This document shows, in pieces, positions 1 through 10,636 of a DNA stretch of 64,000 nt. The notes under the pieces are model-generated. The model saw nothing but the letters and a program-made list of their open reading frames with translations. It made no database searches and was not told where the DNA came from. The position numbers and the translations under genes are program-made. Each line of letters opens with the position of its first letter. The stretch's first letter is position 1. Origin of the DNA: an uncultured Rubripirellula sp. (GTDB taxonomy: Bacteria; Planctomycetota; Planctomycetia; Pirellulales; Pirellulaceae); contig CALJHC010000025.1 of NCBI GenBank assembly GCA_938075415.1, positions 103,341 through 167,340 of the forward strand. Direction: 5' to 3'.

Positions 1-782
1 AAAAATTAAAAGAGATCGGCTATGACGGCGTTGAATTGCCAATTTTCAATTTAGATTTGGACTATGCGGCAATCGGCGGGCAACTTGATTCAATGGGACT
101 CGGGCGTACGGGTGTGACCGTTCGCGGCGAGGAGGATAACCCGATTTCGCCTGATGCGGCTGTGCGTGCCAAGGGTGTTGAACTGACCAAACGAACACTC
201 GATTGCTGCGCAGCGGCGGGTGTTGAAACGCTCGTTGGTCCGTATCACTCAGCCCTGGGGCTTTTCTCCGGTGCCGGTCCCACCGATGACGAATGGAAAT
301 GGGGCGTCGAATGCATGCGGGAAGTTGCAGAGCACGCCGGCAGCGTAGGCGTCAAGTTGGGCGTTGAGGCATTGAACCGATTTGAAACTTACTTGCTCAA
401 TTCTCATGCCGATTCAGCTCGCTTCGCACGGGAAGTCGATCATTCGGCGTGTGGCATGATGTACGACACCTTTCACGCGAACATCGAGGAAAAGTCCATT
501 ACTGATGCGGTCAACGCCGGGGGTGACAAATTATTTCACATTCACATCAGCGAGAACGATCGAAGCACCCCGGGTAAGGGTGGTGTCAATTGGCAAGAGA
601 ACTTTGATGCGATTGCGAAATCAGGTTACGACGGTTGGCTGGTGATCGAGGCTTTTGGTTTGGCTTTACCTGAGCTTGCTGCGGCGACTCGAATCTGGCG
701 TCGTATGTTCGAGGATGAACTTGTTCTGGCAGCGGAAGGGTTGCAATTCATGAAATCCGAAATGGCAAAGCGTTCCGTATGA
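1..782 (+). CDS. Sugar phosphate isomerase/epimerase (D-tagatose/D-psicose 3-epimerase-like), 5' partial
   Basis: The reading frame is open from the left edge (first full codon at base 3), so the true start lies outside the window; the TTG at 36 is internal because the in-frame residues before it (KEIGYDGVELPIF) are typical of the N-terminal TIM-barrel strand of this family. About 259 codons are visible. The four expected metal/catalytic sites of the tagatose/psicose 3-epimerase group are recognisable: Glu in EALNRFE (near 366-386), Asp in YDTFHANIE (near 462-488), His in HIHISEND (near 538-561) and Glu in VIEAFG (near 643-660). The expected reaction is C3 epimerisation of a free ketose in the cytoplasm, but family members vary in substrate (for example hydroxypyruvate isomerase), so the exact sugar is not known. 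The stop overlaps the next start by ATGA. Confidence 0.88.
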   Translation, partial: KLKEIGYDGVELPIFNLDLDYAAIGGQLDSMGLGRTGVTVRGEEDNPISPDAAVRAKGVELTKRTLDCCAAAGVETLVGPYHSALGLFSGAGPTDDEWKWGVECMREVAEHAGSVGVKLGVEALNRFETYLLNSHADSARFAREVDHSACGMMYDTFHANIEEKSITDAVNAGGDKLFHIHISENDRSTPGKGGVNWQENFDAIAKSGYDGWLVIEAFGLALPELAAATRIWRRMFEDELVLAAEGLQFMKSEMAKRSV

Positions 783-1162
783 CCGATCAAGAAACTGAAA
801 AAGATGGCGGTCAAAATTCAAAGGCCGATGTCAGGCGAATTGTCATGCTTTCAGGTGATCTGATGTTCGCATCTCGCGTCCGCAGTGTCGCGGATCGAGC
901 GGGATTTCAGTTTGCCTTCGGTGGTAATTTGCCTGACGGAGACTTGAGCGATGTTCGTTATGTCGTGTTGGATTTGGCAACCCGTGGCGGTCTTGCTGGT
1001 TCCCTCAAGGCCATGTGTCTTGAACGTTGCCCTCAAGCGGCCGTCATTGCATTCGGGCCGCACGTTCAGACAGAGCGGATTCAGCAGGCGAAGGAGTCTG
1101 GAATTGAACAGGTGTTAACTAACGGTCAATTCGATCGATCCATGCATCTGATTTTCAACTGA
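779..1162 (+). CDS. Degenerate response-regulator receiver-like protein, 127 aa
   Basis: Start ATG overlaps the stop of the epimerase gene (ATGA), indicating translational coupling. After about 18 polar residues the protein has an alternating beta/alpha pattern like a CheY-type receiver: strand 1 VRRIVMLSGD, strand 3 VRYVVLDLATRGG with Asp65 at the usual phospho-acceptor position, strand 4 AAVIAFG, and a short C-terminal strand VLTNGQF. The conserved Lys normally found in that last strand is replaced by Asn115, and the acidic pair after strand 1 is reduced to one Asp (27). No output domain is present. It may be a phosphorylation-independent protein-interaction module. Seen: fold-like pattern and residues; inferred: receiver origin. 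No partner kinase is nearby. Confidence 0.7.
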   Translation: MTDQETEKDGGQNSKADVRRIVMLSGDLMFASRVRSVADRAGFQFAFGGNLPDGDLSDVRYVVLDLATRGGLAGSLKAMCLERCPQAAVIAFGPHVQTERIQQAKESGIEQVLTNGQFDRSMHLIFN

Positions 1163-1207
1163 GTCGGGCATCGAGTTAGAACTGCCGCGTTAACCGTTAC
1201 TGAGTGC

Positions 1208-1226
1208 TCGCTGCTCGAAGCAGCGA
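1208..1226. terminator. Short perfect hairpin between two convergent genes
   Basis: An 8-bp perfect inverted repeat (TCGCTGCT / AGCAGCGA) with a 3-base loop lies between the 3' ends of the receiver-like gene (+) and the sulfatase gene (-). On the plus strand it is followed only by TTT, so it would be a weak intrinsic terminator. Confidence 0.3.
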
Positions 1227-1282
1227 TTTGGATGGCCACGTTGAATGGAGTCCGTCGCTGGTCAACGGTGGACCCAGGCATT

Positions 1283-2704
1283 TTAACGTTGCTTCTTACT
1301 GATCAGGCTTGGGTGAGCCCCTTTGATCATTCGGTCGCCTGTTTCTCGGTTAAATCCGTCGGGTGTCAGTTGATCCTCGCCCGGAAACTGATCACCGGTT
1401 CGCTTTTGCCAAGCGTCGAGAGCCAGTCGAAGTTGTTTCAGACGACTGATCATCCCGGGGTCCTCAGCGAGGTTATTCAAGCAGTTGGGATCTTTGATGG
1501 TGTCAAAAAGGAATTCTTCACGTCGAGGCGTCATCATGCATGCTTGTTGCTCGTCGGTCAGTTTTCCTTCTTTGAAAAGTCGCTTCATTTCACGATAAGT
1601 CGGGCTGTTGACTGCGTCGGCCGGGGGCGTCGCTGGGGTGCTGGGTAGCCAATTTCTGACGTAACAGTATTGCCGGTCAAATGCAGCTCTTTCAAAGGCA
1701 CGATAATCATGCCAGTTATGCTCAGAGAAGGCATGTTTTCGAATCACTTGTTTCGGATCCATTAGCGTTCTCCGAAGGCTTTTCCCCTGCATGGTGTCGA
1801 GGGGTTTGACGCCGGCTAGTTCAAGGATGGTCGGCGCAATGTCGATACTGCTGATAACTTGTTGGTTGGTCGTGCCGGCCGGAATACGGTTTGGCAGTTT
1901 GGCGATAAATGGTGTCCGAACGCCGGGGACTGTGACCATGGTTTTGCAATGAGGGAAAGGTCGACCATTGTCGCTGATCACCAAAATCATCGTCGATTCG
2001 GTGAGCCCCTGTGATTCGAGTTCTTCAAGCACCATCCCAATGTGCTCATCAAAACGACTGACTTCGTCATAGTACAAGGCTAGGTCCTCACGGACATCCG
2101 GTGTGTCTGGGAGAAATGCTGGGATGCTGACTCGCTCGGGGGCATGAGGCGGAGTCACCGCGCCGGGTGCGTAGGCGCGATGGGGGTCGCTGTGTGCCGC
2201 CCACATGAAAAAGGGGCGGTCCTTGGGGCGGTTTTCAATCGCTTCCACCCAGGCTGCACCCATGGCGTCAGGCTTGGAGCCCTTACGGAAATCCACTTGT
2301 TCTGCAGCCGCATTTCCCAGGTGCCACTTGCCGACAACGGCGGTCCAGTAGCCCATCGCCCTCAGTGGCGTGGTTAACATTGTCTGGTCCTTGGGCAAGG
2401 GCAAATGTAACTCGCCCGCGCCGGTGTTATGAGGGTAGCGACCCGTTAGCATTGAACATCGACTGGGACTGCAAGAGGAGCATGTGAGGTAGGCCTGATC
2501 AAACCGCATGCCTTCCACCGCGAGTCGATCCATATTTGGAGTTCGGACATTTTGGTTCCCGTAAGGTCCGCTGTCATCCCAAGCCATGTCATCAGCGACA
2601 AAGATTACAAAATTGGTTGGCTCGCTTTTTTGATTCTCTGCGGATTGAACCGATGGCAAACCAAGGCAAGCGAGAAGGAAGAGGGTGTTGGCGATTCGGT
2701 GCAT
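1283..2704 (-). CDS. Secreted sulfatase (family S1, Cys-type), 473 aa
   Basis: A formylglycine-dependent sulfatase predicted to hydrolyse sulfate esters, probably on sulfated polysaccharides, outside the cytoplasm. Residues 1-22 form a signal peptide (MHRIANTLFLLACLGLPSVQ, cleavage near SA). The metal-binding start of the domain is VADDMAWDD (Asp38, Asp39), and the modification motif is Cys78-Ser-Pro-Ser-Arg82, followed by the usual CSMLTGRYPH helix. Cys78 would be converted to formylglycine by a sulfatase-maturating enzyme not encoded here. Downstream motifs VVGKWHLGN, DNGRPF and the C-terminal sulfatase subdomain are present, and the length is normal for the family. The substrate cannot be read from sequence. 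The gene stands alone, convergent with the receiver-like gene. Confidence 0.93.
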   Translation of the reverse strand: MHRIANTLFLLACLGLPSVQSAENQKSEPTNFVIFVADDMAWDDSGPYGNQNVRTPNMDRLAVEGMRFDQAYLTCSSCSPSRCSMLTGRYPHNTGAGELHLPLPKDQTMLTTPLRAMGYWTAVVGKWHLGNAAAEQVDFRKGSKPDAMGAAWVEAIENRPKDRPFFMWAAHSDPHRAYAPGAVTPPHAPERVSIPAFLPDTPDVREDLALYYDEVSRFDEHIGMVLEELESQGLTESTMILVISDNGRPFPHCKTMVTVPGVRTPFIAKLPNRIPAGTTNQQVISSIDIAPTILELAGVKPLDTMQGKSLRRTLMDPKQVIRKHAFSEHNWHDYRAFERAAFDRQYCYVRNWLPSTPATPPADAVNSPTYREMKRLFKEGKLTDEQQACMMTPRREEFLFDTIKDPNCLNNLAEDPGMISRLKQLRLALDAWQKRTGDQFPGEDQLTPDGFNRETGDRMIKGAHPSLISKKQR

Positions 2705-3285
2705 GGTCTTGCTGGTTCCGTTGAAGTTAAAAATCTAGCTGTGTGAGTGCAGTTAATCGTATTGCCCCGGTGAGGTGTTGCTTACTTTGCAAGCTTGCTT
2801 TCGCCATGAAGCGGTTTGATGGCTTGGCGTGTTACCCAACAAGGCTGATTTGCGACGTCCGGAACACCAACCGGGTTGGTTTCGAAAAAGATGATGGTGG
2901 TTGATTTTGCCAGGTGGTTCCGTGTCTGCTGTGGTAACTGGCCAATCTCGAGATCATGTACTGAAATTCTTTTCCCATTTGTCCAACGCTGCCTTGGGGA
3001 TCTCGTGACTGCTGGCGGTAGGCATGGTGCAGTTGTCGATGAATCAAATCGCAAGTTAGCACAGACAGTTTTGTGATCCTGAAGGCGTCTATCAGGCTGG
3101 AACACCTGGTGAAGTCAAAACGCATGACTGCCTGATGAGGCCCGTGCATTTTAGCATGAATCAACTCGCTGGCGCTGTCTGCCTATCGAGAGCGGGGGGC
3201 CGATTCTGTCATTCGTGATCACCCAGAGGGAATCTGCAGAATCGACGAGGTGATTTGGAGCCGAAGGTTGTAAGGAGGCGAGTAT
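2705..3285. other. Intergenic region, no gene seen
   Basis: About 580 bases between the sulfatase start and the EF-G terminator. Open frames here have no recognisable domain, no good ribosome binding site and overlap on both strands. It must hold the sulfatase promoter, but I see no confident promoter motif. Confidence 0.5.
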
Positions 3286-3318
3286 AAAAAAACGGCAGCC
3301 GAATCCGGCTGCCGTTTT
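3286..3318 (-). terminator. Intrinsic terminator of the EF-G gene
   Basis: Perfect 10-bp stem AACGGCAGCC / GGCTGCCGTT with a 6-base loop, followed on the minus strand by a run of T (the A-run at 3286-3292). It lies about 50 bases after the EF-G stop codon. Confidence 0.9.
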
Positions 3319-3364
3319 GGTGTGGAATTTGGTCAGTTGCAAACTGACGAATGTTCGCGAGTCA

Positions 3365-5446
<2,082 letters not shown>

Positions 5447-6533
5447 CTTTCTTTTCACCTAAACAGTGTTTGTCGCCGGATTGGGCCGAGGGAGCGTCGA
5501 AGACAGTTCGATCTCCAAATTGGTTTCCCTTCCACGGTGGGAACCCGGTCCGATGCCGAGGCAAACTCAGTTGTTTCAAATTGTGTTGCGTGGGAAGTTG
5601 AACTTCCCGTTGTTAACGGTCTGGGTAATGGGTCAGAGCTTGGAGGCTCGCCTGATCAATTTTTCCGATTGAAATCAGGGCTACCTAATTCATCGGTCGA
5701 GCCGATTGGATCAAGTGAGTCGGGCAACGTTGCTGCCTTTCACCGATGTCCCTCTGCCCGGTTTTCCTATGTTGGAGTCGCTCTTGGCCCCTGCCGTGAG
5801 GTCGTCCCTCGTCTCGCGTTTGCCGACAACCTTAATCTCAGTTGCCTCAAACCCGTTTTTCTGAACATCACACTGACGACTTCCGGAGTTCCCAGTAGCT
5901 GCGATTTCCCGATCCGTCTTGGATCTTCGCCAGTGATGAATCACTAATTGGGCGTCTGCATGCTTTCACGCTCGCCCCGTCTTCTTCGCTTCTTGTCTGT
6001 CTACCAAAGCCATCAAACGTCGAGCCACTGCAAATTGCAACGCTTTGCGAAATTTGGGGTTGGCGACCTTGGCCATCGGTTCCAAAACCGCCGCCATGAG
6101 TTGGGCAGTTTTTGAGATGGATAAGGCTCCGTCGCGCGTCAAAACGGACCCGTTATTCTGAGATCAGCTTTCTGTGGGCGGCAACACCGCCAACCGATCT
6201 CACGTTGGTTGGATCCGATTGGTGACTTCTCCGGTGGTGCCGAATCACCCTAAGCGGGATGAGTCTTGACCAGCAGAGCAGGCGAATTCGCGCAAAATCC
6301 CCCCGACTGAAGTATTTCGGGAAATATGGCAAAGGTTTTTCGATTGCGAAAGGGCAAAAAGGCCGACATCTTGCCCTTGCAGGGAAGTTTCTTCGCGACC
6401 ATACTCTTCGTCCGAAGATTGCCCCACTTGTTGGGGATTGGCGACTTGATTTTGTGTCGCACTTCTTCGTTGGCGAGTCGTTCCGATCGCTGGAACGACC
6501 GACTAGACCGTTCGCCTTACAAAAGAGAACCAG
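5447..6533. other. Long divergent intergenic region between EF-G and rpsR genes
   Basis: About 1.09 kb separating two divergently transcribed translation genes, which must contain both promoters. Apart from the weak small frame at 5966-6142 nothing gene-like is visible; other open frames are mutually overlapping and lack motifs. Confidence 0.5.
5966..6142 (-). CDS. Possible small protein, about 42-58 aa
   Basis: A short minus-strand frame with composition unlike random translation: an Ala/Leu/Lys/Arg-rich peptide predicted as amphipathic helix (segments MAAVLEPMAKVANPKFRKA and LQFAVARRLMALVDRQEAKK), ending in TGA at 5966-5968. Possible starts are TTG 6142 or ATG 6097, neither with a convincing Shine-Dalgarno sequence. 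It could be chance; listed only because it is the best candidate in an otherwise empty 1.1 kb. Confidence 0.2.
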   Translation of the reverse strand: MTRDGALSISKTAQLMAAVLEPMAKVANPKFRKALQFAVARRLMALVDRQEAKKTGRA

Positions 6534-6812
6534 ATGCCTCCTCGTCCAATGAGCACGCGAAGCCGAGCTCGAAAGCGATCACGCGTTCGTTCGCGTACTC
6601 GCAAAAAAGATCCAATTTTCGTCGATGGCCAGCGTCCACGTCCTATGTATGTTGACTACAAGGACGTTGAGTTGCTGAAGAAAATGGTCAATCGGCAGGG
6701 TCGAATCGTCGGCCGTCGCAAGAGTGGCTGTACTGCTGCGAGTCAGCACGCCGTGAGCGCCGCAATCAAACGAGCGCGTTTCATGGCCTTGTTGCCCTAC
6801 GTTGGTGAATAG
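6534..6812 (+). CDS. rpsR: 30S ribosomal protein bS18, 92 aa
   Basis: Small-subunit ribosomal protein that binds with bS6 on the 30S platform. The core YVDYKDVELLKKMVNRQG, the RIVGRRKSGCTAASQHAVS segment and IKRARFMALLPYV are unmistakable bS18. The N-terminus is Arg/Lys-rich (first 25 residues). Start ATG 6534 has AGAGAA upstream; ATG 6549 is an alternative and would give 87 aa. Bacteria usually place rpsR with rpsF, ssb and rplI, but here no such neighbour is present on either side and a terminator follows directly, so it is a single-gene unit. Confidence 0.96.
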   Translation: MPPRPMSTRSRARKRSRVRSRTRKKDPIFVDGQRPRPMYVDYKDVELLKKMVNRQGRIVGRRKSGCTAASQHAVSAAIKRARFMALLPYVGE

Positions 6813-6860
6813 GCACCGAAACGTTGGTTTCAGTGATTCACCGAGCTCTTTTTGATCCAC

Positions 6861-6900
6861 AACAGCCGGCAAGGGCAACTTGTCGGCTGTTTTCGTTTTC
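6861..6900 (+). terminator. Intrinsic terminator of rpsR
   Basis: A 13-bp stem (6861-6873 with 6879-6891, AACAGCCGGCAAG paired with CTTGTCGGCTGTT, one G-T mismatch) with a 5-base loop, followed by TTCGTTTTC. It lies about 50 bases after the rpsR stop. Confidence 0.85.
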
Positions 6901-7020
6901 CGTCGGGTTTTGGACGAAAACGGCAGGCCGCGTAGCCATTGGTTTGGTATCAAAAAAAGGTCTTGCTGTCAGGATCTGCCGAGAAAGTGCCGGCAGGCTC
7001 CGGTTCGGGCTCTGATAAGG

Positions 7021-7106
7021 AACAGGAACCCTCAAGGGACAGGAACCCTCGAGGAGCAGGAACCCTCGAGGAACAGCGGGCTTTTGGGGAACAGGGGCCT
7101 TCGAGG
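7021..7106. repeat. Tandem repeat, 17-bp unit, about 5 copies
   Basis: Unit AACAGGAACCCTCGAGG at 7021, 7038, 7055, a degenerate copy at 7072 and another at 7090. No spacers between copies, so not CRISPR. The first three copies differ by only one or two bases. Confidence 0.9.
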
Positions 7107-7282
7107 TCGCGTGGTCAATGCAAATTGGATCCTGCCTGGCCTATCCATCGGGTCCCCGTTGACTCTGGCTGGTGAAATGGAGCACCGACTTGGTGGAAAC
7201 GTGCGAGATGTGTCCAAATTCCTCGCAACGCAGTGCTTTTGTCATTGCGCGTGAAGGTTTGGAGCCGTCGGCAGCGTTCGCC

Positions 7283-7354
7283 TCGTCACCAAGCTGGGAT
7301 TCATCGCCAAGCTGAGATTCGTCGCCCAGCTGAGATTCGTCGCCCAGCTGGGGT
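7283..7354. repeat. Tandem repeat, 18-bp unit, 4 copies
   Basis: Unit TCGTCGCCCAGCTGAGAT at 7283, 7301, 7319 and 7337 with one to four substitutions per copy. Although 18 is a multiple of three, no supported gene covers it. Confidence 0.9.
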
Positions 7355-7715
7355 TCGATTCCAGAGTTGTTCGTTTCGTGATGTTTCCGCGGGGGTCGAT
7401 TTCACCAGCAAGTCATTCTGGAACCCATGGGCCGGATCGATTTGGGGGGCTTTGGCTCGCTGAACCCGTTGGAACGGGAGGAATCCGCTGGAAGGGGTGA
7501 TTCATGCGTTGCTTTGGGCGGGGTTCACTCGCAGATTTCAGGGCGCACGACTATGTTGGTGAGACCCCATCTTTCGATGGCTCACTTTCTGCAAGCGAAA
7601 ACTGTTTTTACAAATAAACAACGCTCCGGCAGCTAAAAACCGTTTCGAAGGCTGAAGGCTGGCACGGAAAACGGGTTGGGCAATTTCGCACCGTTGTTTT
7701 ACGAAGGTACTTCCA

Positions 7716-8225
7716 GTGGGATTTTCAACGACTCGACGTGTCGAATTTCGAGATACCGATGCCGCGGGTATCATGCACTTCTCGGCTTTCTTTCCGATGA
7801 TGGAAGCGGCGGAGCACGAATTATTACGTGCGTTGGGGTTATCCGTGATGCCGAAATCGGTCTCGGGTGGATCTCTGAGCGATCAATCCAGTTCGGGAGA
7901 CTTCGGCGTTACCTGGCCAAGGGTTTCGGCAAGTTGTCAGTACCTTGCCGCAGCAAAGTTTGAGGATTTACTGACCATCGCTGTGCAGGTGGTTCGAATT
8001 GGAACGACGAGTGTTGAATATTCTTTCCACTTTTCCCGGGATGGTCAGCAGATCGCGGAGGGTAAGATGACCTCCGTTTGTTGTCGCCTGATCCGTGGTG
8101 ACCATGTTGGAGAGGTGGATCGGGGCGATTGTTCGGAAGACACGGACGTTAGTGGAAGTGAGGTTCGCCTCGAGAAAACGCCCGTACCCGACGAAATTCG
8201 AGAGCTTCTGACACGTTATCGATGA
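7716..8225 (+). CDS. Acyl-CoA thioesterase of the 4HBT (hotdog) family, 169 aa
   Basis: Predicted cytoplasmic hotdog-fold thioesterase hydrolysing an acyl-CoA. The signature VEFRDTDAAGIMHFSAFF near residues 9-26 corresponds to the Asp-containing active-site segment of YbgC/4HBT proteins, followed by the helix MMEAAEHELLRALGL, and later strands WPRVSASCQYLAAAKFEDLL and VEYSFHFSRDGQQIAEGKM. Start is GTG 7716 with GAAGG about 10 bases upstream. The C-terminal 40 residues after the hotdog core are polar and unrecognised. The acyl substrate is unknown; the gene has no functional neighbour. Confidence 0.85.
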   Translation: MGFSTTRRVEFRDTDAAGIMHFSAFFPMMEAAEHELLRALGLSVMPKSVSGGSLSDQSSSGDFGVTWPRVSASCQYLAAAKFEDLLTIAVQVVRIGTTSVEYSFHFSRDGQQIAEGKMTSVCCRLIRGDHVGEVDRGDCSEDTDVSGSEVRLEKTPVPDEIRELLTRYR

Positions 8226-8646
8226 TGCCAAACCTTTTTTCACGTCGATGCGTACTGAACGTGATCTTGAGTGTCTGGCCTGGATTTGTTGGCGAAGACT
8301 TAAAAACGCGGATCGTCAGTTCGCCGCTCAAGACGTGGTCTGGGATGACCGTTGCGAAATGTCTTTAGTGCGTCCACTGAAGCCAGACGCCCAGATTGTG
8401 GTTGGCTGTCGCAGTTCAACGTCTCAAATCATCCCTATTGTGTGATCGCAGCTCCGTGGAGGGGTCTGAGTCACCGGTGGATGCTTCCGAGTCTTTGGAC
8501 GTACAGGCTTGGGTCGCTTCTGGTGAGACTCCGGTCAAGTTCGACAAACGGCGAATGATCACGCAACGCCAGAGACGACCTTTAATTAGACTGTTCGCTC
8601 ACAGAACGTGAATGAACGAATTGAATAACTTGCCGGACGGCCTGAC
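8226..8646. other. Intergenic region, no gene supported
   Basis: About 420 bases between the thioesterase and the ABC-type permease genes. A 65-codon plus-strand frame at 8248 has no recognisable motif, no ribosome binding site and stops early; I do not call it. Confidence 0.4.
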
Positions 8647-10473
8647 ATGATGCCATTGCTTTCATCGACTTCTTTGCTTTCCGAATGCGTCTCGGTCGGA
8701 TCAGGAGCCATCGCTTCGACCACCACAGGGCTGTTGCAAACTGGCCTGTTGGATTCAACATTGGTGCTTGGTCAGGCCATGAAGTGGCTTCCGTCTTGGC
8801 TGACACCAATCTGGGTTATCGCCGTTGGGTTGGCCTTCGGAGCGATTGTTTCTTTGGTGTTTTACTCCCTACTGTCCGTCGTCTCGTTTGTGCCTGCGAT
8901 CGGCAAACTTGCTGATTCGCCGCGTCGGGGCATCACCGCCTCGTTGATTGTGGGTGGTGTGATCTCAATCGGACTTTGGTCCCTCTTTATCCCCCGAGCC
9001 GAGATGTATGCGGAATCCTTGTACCTTCCGCTCGGTTGCATCGGCGTCGTTTTGGGGTTTGGCGTCGTTTACGGAGCGTGGTACCGAACTCGGTCAGAGT
9101 GGTCAGACCTTTTGCTAGAAGGAGTCGTTCCTTATCTGCTGGCGGTTGCTGGCGTCTATGCGTTAATTGGTCTCGCTGCAACACCGCTGGTTGCTCGCCC
9201 GATGGACTTTGTTCGTTCCATTATGGAGGTTAATTTCCTGGATGACGGCGTGGAAACGGTCACCCAGTTGGTGAAGGCGACTCCGGTTGATCAGGAAGGA
9301 GGCACCCTACCCTTTCAACCCACCAATCTCAGCTACAACCTGCGTAGTGCCGAAAGTGTGACCATCCAAAGCGACAAGACGATCTACCTGGCGGATTCGG
9401 CATCGCCCGCCAGTTTTTCAAAGGCGCCAACACGGGTGAACGCTAATGAAGATTTGACGTTTCGCTACGAAGATCGCGAAGCGCCACCGATTCCCGGAGA
9501 CCCAACTCGGCTTCACATTCAGAACCAGGAAGTCGACGATGCGACGGTGATCTTCACGTTCAGATACGTACCGAGTGTTCCTGAAGCGGGAACGATTGTT
9601 GGGATTGGCGTCATCTTCTTCCTGTTGATGACCGGAATCATGGCATTCCGTCAGGCGGCTCCGAGGGTTTGGGCACTGGCTTTGTCCACGGCCAAGAACG
9701 AGATGGCACAACCGCTTTATCTTCTTCTTCTCGGCTTGGGAATTTTTGGGGTTCTCTTGTTCGGCATTTACCCCTTTAACACGCTCGGTGATGACATTCG
9801 GTTGTTGAAAGACAGTGGTGTCACGCTGATCATGGTCTTTGGAATGCTGCTCGCGGTTTGGAGCGCAGGGACAAGTGTGAGTGAGGAGATTGAGGGACGA
9901 ACGGCCTTAACCGTGCTAAGTAAGCCTGTCAGTCGTCGCTCATTCATTTTGGGTAAGTACACCGGTATCATGTTATCGGTGCTGGTTTTGTTTGTGATTA
10001 TTTCTGCAGTGCTTCTTGTCGTAATCAGCTACAAGCCAATTTACGATGCCCGTGAGAACACACGCGGCGATACGACTTGGCAAGAAGGTTTGGACGAAGT
10101 GATGACAACGGTACCCGTCCTGGGACTTTACTTCATGGAGACGATGGCGATTGGAGCGGTTGCGGTTGCACTGGCAACTCGGTTGCCACTGCTGGCGAAT
10201 TTTATCACTTGCTTCGTGGTTTACGTGATAGGAAACCTCACGTCGCCCCTTGTCGCGTCGAGCAAAGGGAATAATGAATTGGTGGGATTTGTCGGTAATC
10301 TGATCGCGGTGGTCGTACCCAACTTGAATGTGTTCAATGTTCAGGCCGCGGTGGACTCTGGGAATCCGATTCCGCTGATTTACCTTGCGGCCTCATTTAA
10401 CTATCTGCTCTGCTTCACGGTTGCAGTTTGGATGTTGGCGATGCTTCTGTTTGAGGATCGCGATCTGGCATAG
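8647..10473 (+). CDS. ABC-2 type transporter permease, 608 aa
   Basis: Polytopic inner-membrane protein. Seen: about four hydrophobic segments in the first 200 residues, a roughly 110-residue soluble region (about residues 200-320) with beta-like character, then a C-terminal half with about six transmembrane segments containing the ABC-2 permease pattern SVSEEIEGRTALTVLSKPVSRRSFILGKYTG, split here as SVSEEIEGRTALTV and LSKPVSRRSFILGKYTG. That motif is typical of NosY/gliding-type ABC-2 permeases. The matching ATPase is not in the flanking genes, so it must be encoded elsewhere. Start ATG 8647 (or 8650). A strong terminator follows directly. The substrate is unknown. Confidence 0.8.
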   Translation: MMPLLSSTSLLSECVSVGSGAIASTTTGLLQTGLLDSTLVLGQAMKWLPSWLTPIWVIAVGLAFGAIVSLVFYSLLSVVSFVPAIGKLADSPRRGITASLIVGGVISIGLWSLFIPRAEMYAESLYLPLGCIGVVLGFGVVYGAWYRTRSEWSDLLLEGVVPYLLAVAGVYALIGLAATPLVARPMDFVRSIMEVNFLDDGVETVTQLVKATPVDQEGGTLPFQPTNLSYNLRSAESVTIQSDKTIYLADSASPASFSKAPTRVNANEDLTFRYEDREAPPIPGDPTRLHIQNQEVDDATVIFTFRYVPSVPEAGTIVGIGVIFFLLMTGIMAFRQAAPRVWALALSTAKNEMAQPLYLLLLGLGIFGVLLFGIYPFNTLGDDIRLLKDSGVTLIMVFGMLLAVWSAGTSVSEEIEGRTALTVLSKPVSRRSFILGKYTGIMLSVLVLFVIISAVLLVVISYKPIYDARENTRGDTTWQEGLDEVMTTVPVLGLYFMETMAIGAVAVALATRLPLLANFITCFVVYVIGNLTSPLVASSKGNNELVGFVGNLIAVVVPNLNVFNVQAAVDSGNPIPLIYLAASFNYLLCFTVAVWMLAMLLFEDRDLA

Positions 10474-10496
10474 TTCCAACGAAACATTGAATGACA

Positions 10497-10533
10497 AAAA
10501 AGCCTTCGCCATCGTTGCGAAGGCTTTTTTTAT
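10497..10533 (+). terminator. Intrinsic terminator of the ABC permease gene
   Basis: Perfect 10-bp stem AAGCCTTCGC / GCGAAGGCTT (10500-10509 with 10517-10526), 7-base loop, then TTTTTTATT. It lies about 25 bases after the permease stop. Confidence 0.92.
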
Positions 10534-10636
10534 TGGGTTGTGACAACCGCTTTCCATCAGAGTAAAACCGCTCTCCGATTCTTGGCAGATGATTTCTGCA
10601 AGCGTGAAGACTGAACCACCGGTCAGGAACGCAAGG

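Larger units (their letters stand above)
6901..7715. other. Intergenic region with two tandem-repeat arrays
   Basis: About 800 bases without a recognisable gene between the rpsR terminator and the thioesterase gene. It contains two unrelated short tandem-repeat arrays (7021-7106 and 7283-7354), listed separately. Open frames through it are made mostly of translated repeats. Confidence 0.5.

Noticed and set aside
2832..3164. 110-codon minus-strand frame upstream of EF-G terminator
   Set aside because: Rich in His/Arg/Gln without pattern and overlapped by other frames; looks like non-coding translation.
5537..5947. 136-codon plus-strand frame between EF-G and rpsR
   Set aside because: No motif, no ribosome binding site, and minus-strand frames of similar size overlap it.
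8248..8445. 65-codon plus-strand frame
   Set aside because: No motif, no ribosome binding site and no similarity to neighbouring functions.
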